From: Hymenobacter oligotrophus
Lineage (GTDB): Bacteria > Bacteroidota > Bacteroidia > Cytophagales > Hymenobacteraceae
Length of the DNA stretch: 64,000 bases
Direction: 5' to 3'
Assembly: GCF_003574965.1 (NCBI RefSeq)
Contig: NZ_CP032317.1
Coordinates: 310,001-374,000, forward strand
In this document: in pieces, positions 52,804 through 61,621 of the stretch
Layout of the letters: every line of letters starts with the position of its first letter
Position numbering within the stretch: the stretch's first letter is position 1
The notes under the pieces: model-generated
What the model was told of the DNA's origin: nothing
The model's database searches: none
The model's input: the letters and a program-made list of their open reading frames with translations, nothing else
Program-made: the position numbers and the translations under genes

Positions 52804-53652
52804 CTAAGTGGTTTTGTACAAATACCAGCCGCCACCCAAGGGCCTGATGACGATGATGCGTGCGGGACTCATGGCGGGCACCTCGGCGGGGTTGGGTTGG
52901 TAAAGCAAGCCCACGGTATCGTTGGTTACGCCCCCAATCAGAAACTCGAGGCACGAGCCGCAGGCAGTAGCGCGGCGCGTAAGGCGCCGGATGTAAAGCT
53001 GTTGCAACTGCGCCTTGATGGCGGGGTCGGTGTTGGCTTGTTGCTCGGCGGCGGGCGTGGGCTCGGCAAAGTAGCCGCGCGTTTGCACGGTGCGCACCAC
53101 GTCGTCGAACCCGGCGCGGTTGCGGTTGAAGTGCTCGATGATTTGCGCATCGGCGCCCACCCACAGCTTTAGGTTGCCGACGGTAAACGTGTGGTCGGCG
53201 TCGGGGTGGCTTTGGTTGTAGCGGCTCACCTCGGCGGCGGGCATGCCCTCCATCAACTGCAGCATTTGCCGGCCCAGGTTGGTGCTTGCCAATCCCCGCA
53301 CGGCCTGCAGCTTCCAGTCGTCGGCTTCCTTTACAAAGTGCAGGTAAAAATCGGCCGTAGTGGCGGTGTCGCGCAGCTCCACAGCCACTACGGCCGAGGC
53401 GTTGTTTTGCTGCAACAGCCGGCACTCGCGCTGCAGGTTGGCCGGTATTTGCTGGCCCAGCGTGTGCGCTTTAGCTTGCTGAGCGGCCTCGCAGCACAGG
53501 TAATTTTTCATACGGGGCCACTGGCCCTTGCCCACAAAACGTTTGGCAATCTGGAGCGGCTCCTCGGGCGCCCAGGCCTGCGCGGCGGGCGTTCCGCTCA
53601 GCAGCAGGGCCGCCGCCCAACTCGTTGCCAATACCCGTAGTTTGCGCTTCAT
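52804..53652 (-). CDS. Secreted protein of unknown function
   Basis: A 282 aa exported protein with signal peptide ending GTPAAQA. The first part (APEEPLQIAKRFVGKGQWPRMKNYLCCEA...) and ADFYLHFVKEADDWKLQAVRGL resemble NTF2-like or DUF4878-type lipoprotein folds, not firmly. RATACGSCLEFLIGGVTNDTVGLLY near the C-terminus has a CxxC pair. Function unknown. Confidence 0.7.
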   Translation of the reverse strand: MKRKLRVLATSWAAALLLSGTPAAQAWAPEEPLQIAKRFVGKGQWPRMKNYLCCEAAQQAKAHTLGQQIPANLQRECRLLQQNNASAVVAVELRDTATTADFYLHFVKEADDWKLQAVRGLASTNLGRQMLQLMEGMPAAEVSRYNQSHPDADHTFTVGNLKLWVGADAQIIEHFNRNRAGFDDVVRTVQTRGYFAEPTPAAEQQANTDPAIKAQLQQLYIRRLTRRATACGSCLEFLIGGVTNDTVGLLYQPNPAEVPAMSPARIIVIRPLGGGWYLYKTT

Positions 53653-53755
53653 AATTAATTGCTAACGTTGCCTGGGGCCGCTGGCCAAGCACAACACGCG
53701 CTCGGCGCCCTGCGTTACGAACACCGAATCTACCCACATAAAATCCCTTCCGGCC

Positions 53756-53872
53756 ATGGCCAAGTCGCAAAACGCCCGAAAAGAGAAAAAAAAGGAGCCC
53801 GTAAAAACGGATAAAGAAAAGAAAGCTGCCAAGGAAGAAAAGAAACGCCAGCGCGACCGTAGCAGCGAGTAA
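53756..53872 (+). CDS. Very small Lys-rich protein (38 aa)
   Basis: ATG 53756 to TAA 53872 encodes MAKSQNARKEKKKEPVKTDK and 18 more residues, over half of them charged (Lys, Glu, Arg). The start MAKSQ resembles the N-termini of basic proteins attached to cold-shock domains in related bacteria, but no such domain follows here. A 15 bp hairpin closes the unit downstream. Could bind nucleic acid; this is inferred from charge only. Confidence 0.6.
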   Translation: MAKSQNARKEKKKEPVKTDKEKKAAKEEKKRQRDRSSE

Positions 53873-53905
53873 ATTGCTGCAAGCGAATGCGAAAAACCGC
53901 ATGCT

Positions 53906-53938
53906 AACCGGCTGCTGCTCATGGAGCGGCAGCCGGTT
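53906..53938 (+). terminator. Hairpin after the 38-aa gene
   Basis: AACCGGCTGCTGCTC pairs with GAGCGGCAGCCGGTT with one mismatch. It begins 33 bases after the small gene's stop. Confidence 0.6.
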
Positions 53939-54158
53939 TGGCTAATTGCGGCACTGTTGCGTAGCCGATGCAAGCCTTCCGTTCGGCATACGTAAGGCAC
54001 CGCGCGGCGCCAAGGCAAATATCACGGCGCCCTCCCCAACAAAACGGGCAGCTTGGAGCTGGCTCGGAAGCAAAGTTGCTCGTGCCCCGGTATCCGTCGG
54101 ATCTGCTTGGTGCGCTAGCGCCTGTCCCGGCCGTTGCCAGCGGTGGCGGGCCACTGCA
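53939..54158. other. Intergenic region before the porin gene's 3' end
   Basis: Open frames here have no start context, motif or family resemblance and I do not call a gene. No repeat is evident. Confidence 0.35.
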
Positions 54159-55379
54159 TCAGAAGTTTAGCTGGGCTTGCAGGCGCAGCAGGCTACCGCG
54201 CTGGCGGTTGCCCTGGGTTTGAAAATCCTCGAAGCGCCGCGCCGACCACGTGTACATCGCTACCAGCTCGAAAAACTTCAGGGGTTGCCACTCGGTACCC
54301 ACCTCCAACTCGCGCACCGAGTAGCTGCGGGCGTCGCGCTCGTGCTTTTTGCCGCCTTGGTAGTACTGCCCGCGCACAAACGGGTAAAACTGTTGCTGCC
54401 CCACGCGGGCCCGGTAGCTAAGGGTAGCATAGCCGCCGTGCAACCGCCGGGTTTCGATGCTGTCGGTGCTGGCGTTGAACTCGGGGCCGCGGCCTAGGTT
54501 GTACTCGGCCAAAATGCCGAAGGGCTGCGGGTACAGCACAAACGTAGCGGCGGCGCGTTGGTCGGGGTAGGTAAGGTCGGGGCGCGCCTTCACTCGGGCC
54601 GATAGCTGCTCCGCGCCCAGCGTGTATTGCCCGGTGTAGGCCTGCAGGCCCGGCTCGATGATTTGCCGGCCTACCTGCAGCGGATAGCTCAGGCGCGCTA
54701 CCACGTGCTGGCCGTTGTTTAGCTCGGAGCGGTTGGCGGCTTGTCCGTTGAACACGCCAAACCCCAACACGCCGTAGTCGCCGGAGCCTTTCAGGCCCTC
54801 GCTCACGAGCATGGCCAGGCGCTTGCGGATGGCGGCCGGCGCCCAGTACACAAACGCGCCCAGGTCGCGCTCGTTGGCCACGGCGCTGTTCAGGGCGTCG
54901 TTGCGGTCGAGGGGCAGGCGTTGCTGGCTCGATTGCATGTTTTCGAAGCCGTAGGGCACTTTGCTTTGGCCCAGGCGCACGCGCCAGGTGCTGGTGGCGT
55001 TCAGGCCCAAATCAAAGTACGCATCGCGCACCTGCGCAAACTGCCCGGTGCTGCTGCCGCTGGGCGTACTGGCAAAATCGGGCTGTAGGTAGAAGTACAC
55101 GCGCGGGTGCAGCTGCCCAAACACAATCAGGCGAATGCGCCGAAACGAAAACCCGCCGTTTGCTCCCCACGACCGGTCGCATTGCTCGCACTTCAGCTGG
55201 GCGTTGGTTTCGAGCAAGCGATTGTAGCGCACCTGCATGTACCCCCGAATGGATACCGCCTCGAACCACTCTTTTTTGGATGCCGCGGGCGCCGCCGCGC
55301 TAGCCTGCCGGGCTGTATCGGCCTGCTGACCTAGGGCCGGCAAGGCCAGCAGCCAAAGCATACTTAACAGATATTTCAT
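54159..55379 (-). CDS. Phosphate-selective porin O/P family outer-membrane protein
   Basis: A 406 aa protein from ATG 55379 with signal peptide MKYLLSMLWLLALPALGQQ. IRGYMQVRYNRLLETN, FSFRRIRLIVFGQLHPRVYFYLQPDF, VRDAYFDLGLN and VRLGQSKVPYGFENMQSSQQ are the usual Porin_O_P strands. The last residue is Phe (QAQLNF), as required for BAM insertion. CEQC near residue 70 is unusual in this family. It would let anions such as phosphate through the outer membrane. Confidence 0.88.
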   Translation of the reverse strand: MKYLLSMLWLLALPALGQQADTARQASAAAPAASKKEWFEAVSIRGYMQVRYNRLLETNAQLKCEQCDRSWGANGGFSFRRIRLIVFGQLHPRVYFYLQPDFASTPSGSSTGQFAQVRDAYFDLGLNATSTWRVRLGQSKVPYGFENMQSSQQRLPLDRNDALNSAVANERDLGAFVYWAPAAIRKRLAMLVSEGLKGSGDYGVLGFGVFNGQAANRSELNNGQHVVARLSYPLQVGRQIIEPGLQAYTGQYTLGAEQLSARVKARPDLTYPDQRAAATFVLYPQPFGILAEYNLGRGPEFNASTDSIETRRLHGGYATLSYRARVGQQQFYPFVRGQYYQGGKKHERDARSYSVRELEVGTEWQPLKFFELVAMYTWSARRFEDFQTQGNRQRGSLLRLQAQLNF

Positions 55380-55705
55380 GCAAACACAACCGTAGGGCAA
55401 AATGAGGCATTTTGTGTTACCTCTGGGTCACGGCGCTGTTAAGCCTGTGTTATCAAGCGCCCTGCAGCCCTTGGCCAAGGCTGCCGCTCGCCGATGCCGC
55501 AAGGGCAACACGCGGCCGCCGTTGCAAGGTTTTGCCGTGGCAACGCGGCAGGTGGTTATAGTTATGATAATCAGTATGTTGAACTTGTTGAAGGCTTGTG
55601 GCTTTTGTGGGGGCTGGCGCAAAAAAATTGTCCGAGCTGTTACCTCAACGTAAAATCTGCGTAGAGATATGACACAACCGATAACGAAATTAACTTTTCA
55701 TACTT
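55380..55705. other. Divergent intergenic region porin / Ser-rich protein
   Basis: These 326 bp must carry two promoters. The AT-richer stretch 55555-55590 and the bases just before 55706 (TAACTTTTCATACTT) are candidates. No gene, repeat or RNA is supported. Confidence 0.35.
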
Positions 55706-56278
55706 ATGGCAACTTCCAACGACCACAACCGCCACGAAGCACGTCACCTCGAATTTGAGCCCAACCGCCAAGGCCGCAGCAGCCAAGGCACCGAAGATAA
55801 CTCGTCGTCGCAGTCGTCGTCGAGCAGCTACTACGGCAGCAAGCACGGCGTGCAGTCGTCGGGCCAAAGCAGCAACCAGCGCGAGCAATCGTCGGGCAAC
55901 AATTGGCTTTCGCGCGGCAACAACCGCACGTGGGTAGGCGCCTCGCTGGGCGTATTAGCCGCCGGTGCCTTTGTGGCCCTCACCCGCGACAAATGGTCGT
56001 CGTGGGGCAGCAGCCTCAGCGACCTGGCCGACAAATCGGGCCTGACGGGCAGCCGCGCAAGCCAGGGCCAGCAGGAGCAAGGCGGCAGCAGCCAGCGCCG
56101 CGGCGCACAGGCTAGCTCGGCTAGCGCCAAAAGCAGCTCGTCGAAATCGGCTTCGGCCCAAAAAAGCGGCAGCCAAGCCGATGCCTCGCTGAACCGCGAA
56201 GCCGCCAGCGGCATCAAGTCGAGCCCCTCGTCGAGCAAATCCTTCACCGACGAAGGCGCCACCGGCAACAACGACTAA
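55706..56278 (+). CDS. Ser-rich membrane-associated stress-type protein
   Basis: A 190 aa low-complexity protein, about one third Ser. N-terminal SSSQSSSSSYYGSKHG is followed by one hydrophobic segment (WVGASLGVLAAGAFVALT, 76-93) and another Ser/Ala/Lys-rich tail. TCG serine runs recur in the DNA. Similar proteins often lie beside GSP/YsnF stress genes, as here. Probably disordered on both sides of the helix. Function unknown. Confidence 0.7.
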   Translation: MATSNDHNRHEARHLEFEPNRQGRSSQGTEDNSSSQSSSSSYYGSKHGVQSSGQSSNQREQSSGNNWLSRGNNRTWVGASLGVLAAGAFVALTRDKWSSWGSSLSDLADKSGLTGSRASQGQQEQGGSSQRRGAQASSASAKSSSSKSASAQKSGSQADASLNREAASGIKSSPSSSKSFTDEGATGNND

Positions 56279-56359
56279 CAACCTACCCTGGCCGGGCCTG
56301 TAATAGCCCGGGCACCTAGGGCTTTGCGCCGCTTTCAGGAGCAGCGCAAATAAATGACC

Positions 56360-56408
56360 AAACGCGCTGCGGCACCGGTTTTCCCGGTACTGCAGCGCGT
56401 TTGTTTTG
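56360..56408 (+). terminator. Terminator after the Ser-rich gene
   Basis: CAAACGCGCTGC pairs with GCAGCGCGTTTG with an inner ACCGG/CCGGT stem, followed by TTTTG. It also faces the convergent gene at 56445. Confidence 0.75.
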
Positions 56409-56444
56409 GGACGTTGGCCTCTGGCGGCTGGCACTGATAACGGA

Positions 56445-57134
56445 TTAGGGCGCCGGCTGTGTGCCAAGTGGTTTGCTGATGCGGAAACCCAGGCCGAGTA
56501 AAGCGTGCGCAGCAAGGTTCGTAACGTTGGCGTGGCCATCGGCAATGGGTACCCGCACGTACGCCGCCGTTGCTCGCACCTCGGCTTGCACAAACCACCT
56601 AGGGCCAATGGCTTGGCGCTTGGCTACACCCGCCTCCACCACCGGGCCCGATAAAAAGTAGCCCGTGCCCAGCAGCCCGCCGCGCTCGGCAAAAGCCCTG
56701 CCGCGCACCGTCGACTCGGGATGGGTGATGACGGCCCCTGCGCCCGCAGCCCATGTAAGGCCGCGCCGCTGCCACTGGCGCGTAAGCGTGAGCAGGTTGA
56801 AACCATCGGTGATAGAAAAGCGCTGCACTTCAAGCGGACGGTTGCGCAAGATGATTTTGTGGTGGGTGAGGCGCAGCGCCCAGCCCTGCCTACCGCGCCA
56901 GGTAGCCAGGCGCGCATCGTAATACACCGGTGGCCTGAGCGGCTTGGTGCGGTAACGGGCCTGAAACTTAAGCGGAGCGGCCCCGTGCTGTTGAATGCGC
57001 AACGGCGAGGGCACGTTGAAGGCAGCACCACCCGACACGGTGGCCTCCCAACTGCGTTGCTGAGCCAGCCCTAGATGCGACACAGCAGTGGCGGCCAATA
57101 GCAGGCCCGGTCAGCGGTAACGTGCGCGGTTCAT
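56445..57134 (-). pseudogene. Outer-membrane-type gene with an in-frame TGA in its signal peptide
   Basis: Read from ATG 57134 the frame gives MNRARYR, a TGA at 57113-57111, then PGLLLAATAVSHLGLAQ and about 205 residues of beta-rich sequence (GGAAFNVPSPLRIQ, WALRLTHHKIIL, TWAAGAGAVIT, ALLGLGFRISKP). Skipping the stop restores a perfect signal peptide. Alternatives are re-start at TTG 57098 (217 aa, TTGGCCGCC), which would leave half a signal sequence, or a sequencing error. The mature part looks intact, so any decay is recent. Confidence 0.6.
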
Positions 57135-57283
57135 AAATATCTGTCCTCTTGGTGCTTGGGTGGCAAGAGGTGTTGCGGCTTACACCCGGTGCCATTGGGC
57201 TAAACGCATACCAAGCAAGGCAGTTAAAGCCGAGCCAGCCCTAGGTGCTTCCTAGCGCAACTCTCCGGGGCAGCTAACAAAAA

Positions 57284-57314
57284 GAAGCGGCAACCGGAAA
57301 CCGGCTGCCGCTTC
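57284..57314 (-). terminator. Terminator of the GSP17M-YsnF gene
   Basis: GAAGCGGCA/TGCCGCTTC with an inner CCGG/CCGG stem around AAA. On the minus strand it continues CTTCTTTTTGTT, a good T-tract. Confidence 0.85.
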
Positions 57315-57350
57315 GGGGTAAGCTAAAAGCAATGGACTACTAGCTATATG

Positions 57351-58250
57351 CTAGAGGCCGGTGCCGCGGTTCGTGTCGTCCTCGTCGGAAGACATACGGC
57401 GCTGGCGCATGGGGTCGTCGGAGTTCAGGCGCTCCACATCTACGTCGGTGCGGCGCACCGTGTCGCGGATGGTTTCGTCGCGTTCTTCTACTTCTTTGCC
57501 CAAACGAACTTCTTCCACCACGCGGGCTTCCTTGTTCACTACGGGCACCTCGGCGCGCTCCGTAATTTCCATTTCGCCCTCTTTAAAGTTTTGAATATCG
57601 GCTTCGGTAGCGGGGCGATTCACGGGGTTGCGCTCAACCCAGGCGTGCTCCTGGCGCAAGCGCAGGTGCTCCTCTACGGGGCGTTCCACTATGCGGCTGC
57701 GCAGGCGCATGCCGCCGGTTTCTACTTCGCGCTTGCCCACTTGCAGGTTCTCCTCGATAATCGGAATCGATTGATCTGTCATGTCGGTGCCGCGGCCTAC
57801 CATGTCGCGGCTGGTCATGCTATTGGCAGTGGTGTTGGTGCCGGCTGTCATGTTCTGCTGCCCCATATTCTGGGCACCCATGCCTGTCCAGCCGCTGCGG
57901 TACTGCTGGGCGCGCTCGTCCACGTCAACGGCGCCGCAGCGGTCGAGCACCTCGGCGGCGCGCTGGGCTTCGGTTTGGTCGGAGGCGTGCACGGTTACCA
58001 TAGCGCCGCGGCGGGCTACTTCGGAGTACTTCGAAATTTCGTCGTCGCTATTAAACAGCGAGCGGAAAAAGCCGCTGATGCTGTCGTCGTTGGTGCTGCT
58101 AGCGGTAGTGCTGGTGCTGCTTGTGGCGCCCGTGGTGTTCTGGGCCGAAATATCTATGTGGTCGCGCGTTACACCCATGCTTTCGAGTTGTTGCGCGGCT
58201 TGTCGGGCTTGGTTGGCATCGTCGAACATGCCAATTACGGTTTGTGCCAT
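57351..58250 (-). CDS. GSP17M-like domain fused to YsnF/AvaK (DUF2382) domain
   Basis: A 299 aa stress protein from ATG 58250. Residues 1-110 are the GSP17M/YflT-like fold (MAQTVIGMFDDANQARQAAQ, RRGAMVTVHASDQTEAQRAAEVL). A Met/Asn/Thr-rich linker follows. Residues 150-290 are a DUF2382 domain (SIPIIEENLQVGKREVETGG, then EEHLRLRQEHAWVERNPVNR and ITERAEVPVVNKEARVVEEV). DUF2382 also occurs alone in the next gene upstream. Probably induced by desiccation or general stress. Confidence 0.85.
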   Translation of the reverse strand: MAQTVIGMFDDANQARQAAQQLESMGVTRDHIDISAQNTTGATSSTSTTASSTNDDSISGFFRSLFNSDDEISKYSEVARRGAMVTVHASDQTEAQRAAEVLDRCGAVDVDERAQQYRSGWTGMGAQNMGQQNMTAGTNTTANSMTSRDMVGRGTDMTDQSIPIIEENLQVGKREVETGGMRLRSRIVERPVEEHLRLRQEHAWVERNPVNRPATEADIQNFKEGEMEITERAEVPVVNKEARVVEEVRLGKEVEERDETIRDTVRRTDVDVERLNSDDPMRQRRMSSDEDDTNRGTGL

Positions 58251-58299
58251 GGTACTGGAATTAGGGCTATTGGTTGGGTTGGGAAAAAACGGACTAGGC

Positions 58300-58749
58300 T
58301 TAGCCCGCGGGTTGGGTAGGATCATTCGTCACCCGCTCCACAATAATCTCTTCTTTGCGGAGCGTAACAGGTTGCGTAGTATCGGCTTGCACTTGGCGTT
58401 TGGTAATGCGTACTTCCTCCACAAACAGGATGCGCTTTTCCACTACCAACACCTCGCGCAGCACCGGCATAATGGTGGTGTCGCCCTCGTAGCGCACGGC
58501 GGGCGGGGCCACATCCACGTACTGGTTTACGGGCACCCGCTCCACCTCAATCTCTTCGCGCACGGTGGGTGCCGTTACTTCCTGGTGTTCCTCGTGTACT
58601 TGCTTGGTCACCCGGATGCGGCCGGTTTCTATCACGCCGCGCTGTACCTGCAGCTGCTCCTCAATCACCGGAATTACCAGCGGCTGCTCCGGCTGCACAA
58701 GGGGCTGGTTCGAGGCGTTCGGCTGGGTCGGATCTTGGGGCGGTTGCAT
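58300..58749 (-). CDS. YsnF/AvaK (DUF2382) domain stress protein
   Basis: A 149 aa protein from ATG 58749. It is one DUF2382 domain: PLVIPVIEEQLQVQRGVIET, REEIEVERVPVNQYVDVAPP, LREVLVVEKRILFVEEVRIT and LRKEEIIVERV are the alternating Glu/Val strands typical of YsnF. The next gene starts 49 bases downstream on the same strand, so they form an operon. Role beyond stress is unknown. Confidence 0.85.
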   Translation of the reverse strand: MQPPQDPTQPNASNQPLVQPEQPLVIPVIEEQLQVQRGVIETGRIRVTKQVHEEHQEVTAPTVREEIEVERVPVNQYVDVAPPAVRYEGDTTIMPVLREVLVVEKRILFVEEVRITKRQVQADTTQPVTLRKEEIIVERVTNDPTQPAG

Positions 58750-59143
58750 GGGCACGTGGGGTTTGGGCCGGCCGGCGCCGGAATCGGTTAAAGCCAACTT
58801 CGAGGATTGTAGGATGGGCTTACGCGGCCCAACAGCTATGGTTATTGTTCAGCTAGCCTCAACAAGTACAATAAACGGTTGAGCTTAAAGGCGCCTCGGC
58901 GGCACAAGCCCGACGGTAACCAAGCACCGCAATGCCATGCTCGGTAAGGCTCTTATTTGTTTGTAAATGATTGATTAATAAACAATTGATGGTGTGTTGA
59001 AATGCCGCACGCCCTAGGTGCGCGGCGCCGGACGGGCGTGGGGGGCTACGGTTCATCCTGCTTATGCCACACTTCGGTAGCAACAAGTGGCAAGGGGGCA
59101 GGCCGGGCAGCCACTTTTGAGGCGTCACTCAGCTGCTACCCCC
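58750..59143. promoter_or_regulatory. AT-rich divergent control region of TonB receptor / stress operon
   Basis: About 394 bp without a gene. Bases 58950-58990 are strongly AT-rich against a GC-rich background and hold an imperfect inverted repeat (TTGTTTGTAAAT / ATTAATAAACAA, 58958-58985) that could be an operator or promoter core. A CCTAGG lies at 59015. Binding protein unknown. Confidence 0.4.
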
Positions 59144-61366
59144 ATGAAACGCCTGCCCTTCTTCGTACTGCTGCTCCTGCTGGCCGCCCTAGGTCGGGCG
59201 CGGGCCCAAACCGCTACCACCCTCGGCGGCACCGTGCGCGATGCGCAGGGCCAGCCGCTGCCCGGCGCCAACGTGTTCCTGAAAACCACCTTCGATGGGG
59301 CCACGGCCGATTCGCTGGGCCGGTTCAGCTTCAGCACCCGCCAAACCGGCACGCTGCCGTTGGTAATTACCCTGATGGGCTACGAAGTGCAGGAGCAACC
59401 CGTGGTGCTCGATGGCGCGGCCAAACGTTTTGTCGTGGTGCTGAAGCCCGTGCGCAACCAGCTCGGCGACGTGACCATCACGGCCGGGGCGTTCGAAGCC
59501 AGCGACGAGAAACGCAGCACCGTGCTTACCACCCGCGACGTGCAAACCACCGCCGGCGCCCTGGCCGACATCAACGGCGCGCTGAACACCTTGCCCGGCA
59601 CCAGCAGGGTAGGCGAGGAGGGCAAGCTGTTTGTGCGCGGCGGCGCAGCCGGCGAAACCAAGCAGTACCTCGATGGCCTGCCGCTGCAAAGCCCCTACAA
59701 CGCCAGCGTGGCCGGCGTGCCGGCGCGGGGCCGCTTTTCGCCCAACCTGTTTAAGGGCACCGTGTTCAGCACGGGCGGCTACTCGGCCGAGTTTGGGCAG
59801 GCGCTGTCGGCGGTGGTGGGGCTGAAATCGTACGACCTGGCCGACGAGACCCAAACGGGCGTGTCGCTGCTGTCGGTGGGCCTTAGCTTGTCGCACCAGC
59901 AACGCTTCGAGCGCAGTTCGGTAGCCGCTACCCTCGACTACACCAACCTGCAACCCTACTACGGCATGGTGCCGCAGGAGTGGGGCTGGCTGAAAGCGCC
60001 GCAGGCCCTGGGTGGCTCGGTGGCCCTGCGCCAGCGCACCGGCGAAATGGGCATGCTGAAAGTGTACGGCGCCTTTACGCGCTCGGAGTTTGCCCTGCGC
60101 CAGCCCGACCCCGACTTTGTCGGCGGGCGCCCCATCGGCCTCGAAAACCAAAACCAGTACCTCAATGCCACGTTCCGGAGCCCGCTGCGCCGCGGCTGGA
60201 GCCTGCAAACCGGCGTAGCCGGCACCCGCGACGAGCAAACCGTGCGCCCCGACGTGCAGTACCTCCACGACCTAGAGCAATCGGTAGTGGGCCGCGTGGT
60301 GCTCACCAACGATTCGGCCGGTACCTATTTTAACCTTAAGCTCGGCGCCGAGAGCCTAGGTCAGCGGTACCAGCAGCAGTACCAGGCATCGGCCGAAGCG
60401 CCGCTGCAGCGCCTCGGATTCGATGAAGCGCGGGTGGCGGCCTTTGCCGAGTCGGACATTGCCTTCAGCAACAACTTCGTAGCCCGGGCCGGCGCTCGTA
60501 CGGAGTACTCGAAGGTGCTGGGCCGCTGGAATGCCGCGCCGCGCTTGGCCTTGGCTTACCAGCTAAGCGAAGGCGAGCAGCTGTCGGGGGCGTGGGGCTA
60601 TTTCTACCAAACGCCCGCCAACGACCTTATGCGCATTGGGCAGTACGCCGATAACCTGCGCTTCGAGCGGGCAGTGCATTATTTGCTCACGTATCAGCGC
60701 ATCAAAAACAACCGCACCCTCCGCACCGAGGCGTACTACAAAGACTACGCCCACCTCACGCGCTACGAGGGCGCGGCCCTTGCCACCAACGTGCCGCTGC
60801 CTTTTGTGCCCGCCGCGTACCAAAGCACCGGCCGGGGCTACGCCCGCGGGGTAGATGTATTCTGGCGCGACCGGAAAACCGTGCGGGGGCTTGATTATTG
60901 GGTTAGCTACGGCCTGGTGGATACCCGCCGCCAGCAGCGCGCCGATCCGCAAATGGCTGTGCCCACCTTCGCCTCGCGGCACAACCTCTCGGTGGTCGGC
61001 AAATACTGGATCAACAAGCTGCACACGCAGGTAGGCGCCACCTTCAGCTACGCCTCGCCTAGGGCCTACTACAACCCCAACTTACCCGGCTACAACCAAG
61101 CCCGCACGCCCAGCTACCAGGATGTGAGCGTGAACCTGAGTTACGTTACCTCGCTCTGGAAAAACCTGACCATTGTGCACCTCTCGTGCTCCAATGTGCT
61201 GGGCCGCGACAACGTGTTCGGCTACCGCTACGCCAACACACCCGATGCCACGGGCACTTACCAAGGCGTGGCCGTTACGCCTTCGGCGCCGCGCATGTTC
61301 TTCGCCGGCCTGCTGATTTCCATCAACAAGAAACGCCCCGCCGATACCAACGCGGCACCGGAGTAG
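59144..61366 (+). CDS. TonB-dependent receptor with carboxypeptidase-regulatory-like N-terminus
   Basis: A 740 aa outer-membrane receptor from ATG 59144 with signal peptide MKRLPFFVLLLLLAALGRARA. Residues 25-105 are a CarboxypepD_reg-like domain (TLGGTVRDAQGQPLPGANVFL), then a plug (INGALNTLPGTSRVGEEGKLFVRGG, YLDGLPLQSPYN) and a beta barrel. It stands without a SusD partner, so it is a siderophore/metal/vitamin-type receptor rather than a SusC glycan importer. The barrel ends LISINKKRPADTNAAPE, without the usual terminal aromatic residue. Substrate not identifiable. Confidence 0.92.
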   Translation: MKRLPFFVLLLLLAALGRARAQTATTLGGTVRDAQGQPLPGANVFLKTTFDGATADSLGRFSFSTRQTGTLPLVITLMGYEVQEQPVVLDGAAKRFVVVLKPVRNQLGDVTITAGAFEASDEKRSTVLTTRDVQTTAGALADINGALNTLPGTSRVGEEGKLFVRGGAAGETKQYLDGLPLQSPYNASVAGVPARGRFSPNLFKGTVFSTGGYSAEFGQALSAVVGLKSYDLADETQTGVSLLSVGLSLSHQQRFERSSVAATLDYTNLQPYYGMVPQEWGWLKAPQALGGSVALRQRTGEMGMLKVYGAFTRSEFALRQPDPDFVGGRPIGLENQNQYLNATFRSPLRRGWSLQTGVAGTRDEQTVRPDVQYLHDLEQSVVGRVVLTNDSAGTYFNLKLGAESLGQRYQQQYQASAEAPLQRLGFDEARVAAFAESDIAFSNNFVARAGARTEYSKVLGRWNAAPRLALAYQLSEGEQLSGAWGYFYQTPANDLMRIGQYADNLRFERAVHYLLTYQRIKNNRTLRTEAYYKDYAHLTRYEGAALATNVPLPFVPAAYQSTGRGYARGVDVFWRDRKTVRGLDYWVSYGLVDTRRQQRADPQMAVPTFASRHNLSVVGKYWINKLHTQVGATFSYASPRAYYNPNLPGYNQARTPSYQDVSVNLSYVTSLWKNLTIVHLSCSNVLGRDNVFGYRYANTPDATGTYQGVAVTPSAPRMFFAGLLISINKKRPADTNAAPE

Positions 61367-61373
61367 CCGAGTG

Positions 61374-61472
61374 TTGCGCGGGCTTGAGCCCGCGTTTGCC
61401 GGAACGAAATCGTCAGGGCGGAACAGTGTGGTTCCGGTCATTCGCGCAAACGCGGACTAAAGTCCGCGCTAC
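61374..61472. repeat. REP/MITE-like inverted repeat, family A copy 3
   Basis: Left end TTGCGCGGGCTTGAGCCCGC and right end GCGGACTAAAGTCCGCGCTA with inner GGAAC/GTTCC pair, roughly 99 bp. It lies 8 bases after the TonB receptor stop. Confidence 0.75.
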
Positions 61473-61621
61473 ATCGCGCGTCTGCTTTCGTCTTTCCTGG
61501 GCTGCAGTTCAGCCGGCTGATCCGACACTTCAGCAACACAAAATTTCAGGCGGCCCTAGGTCGCCACACCTTTGAATCATCAGACAGGCACTACGCCACT
61601 CACCAAATCAACGCCCCTGCC

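Noticed and set aside
53946-54222. Short plus-strand frames before the porin gene
   Set aside because: No initiation context, motif or codon pattern like the real genes; they overlap the porin 3' end.
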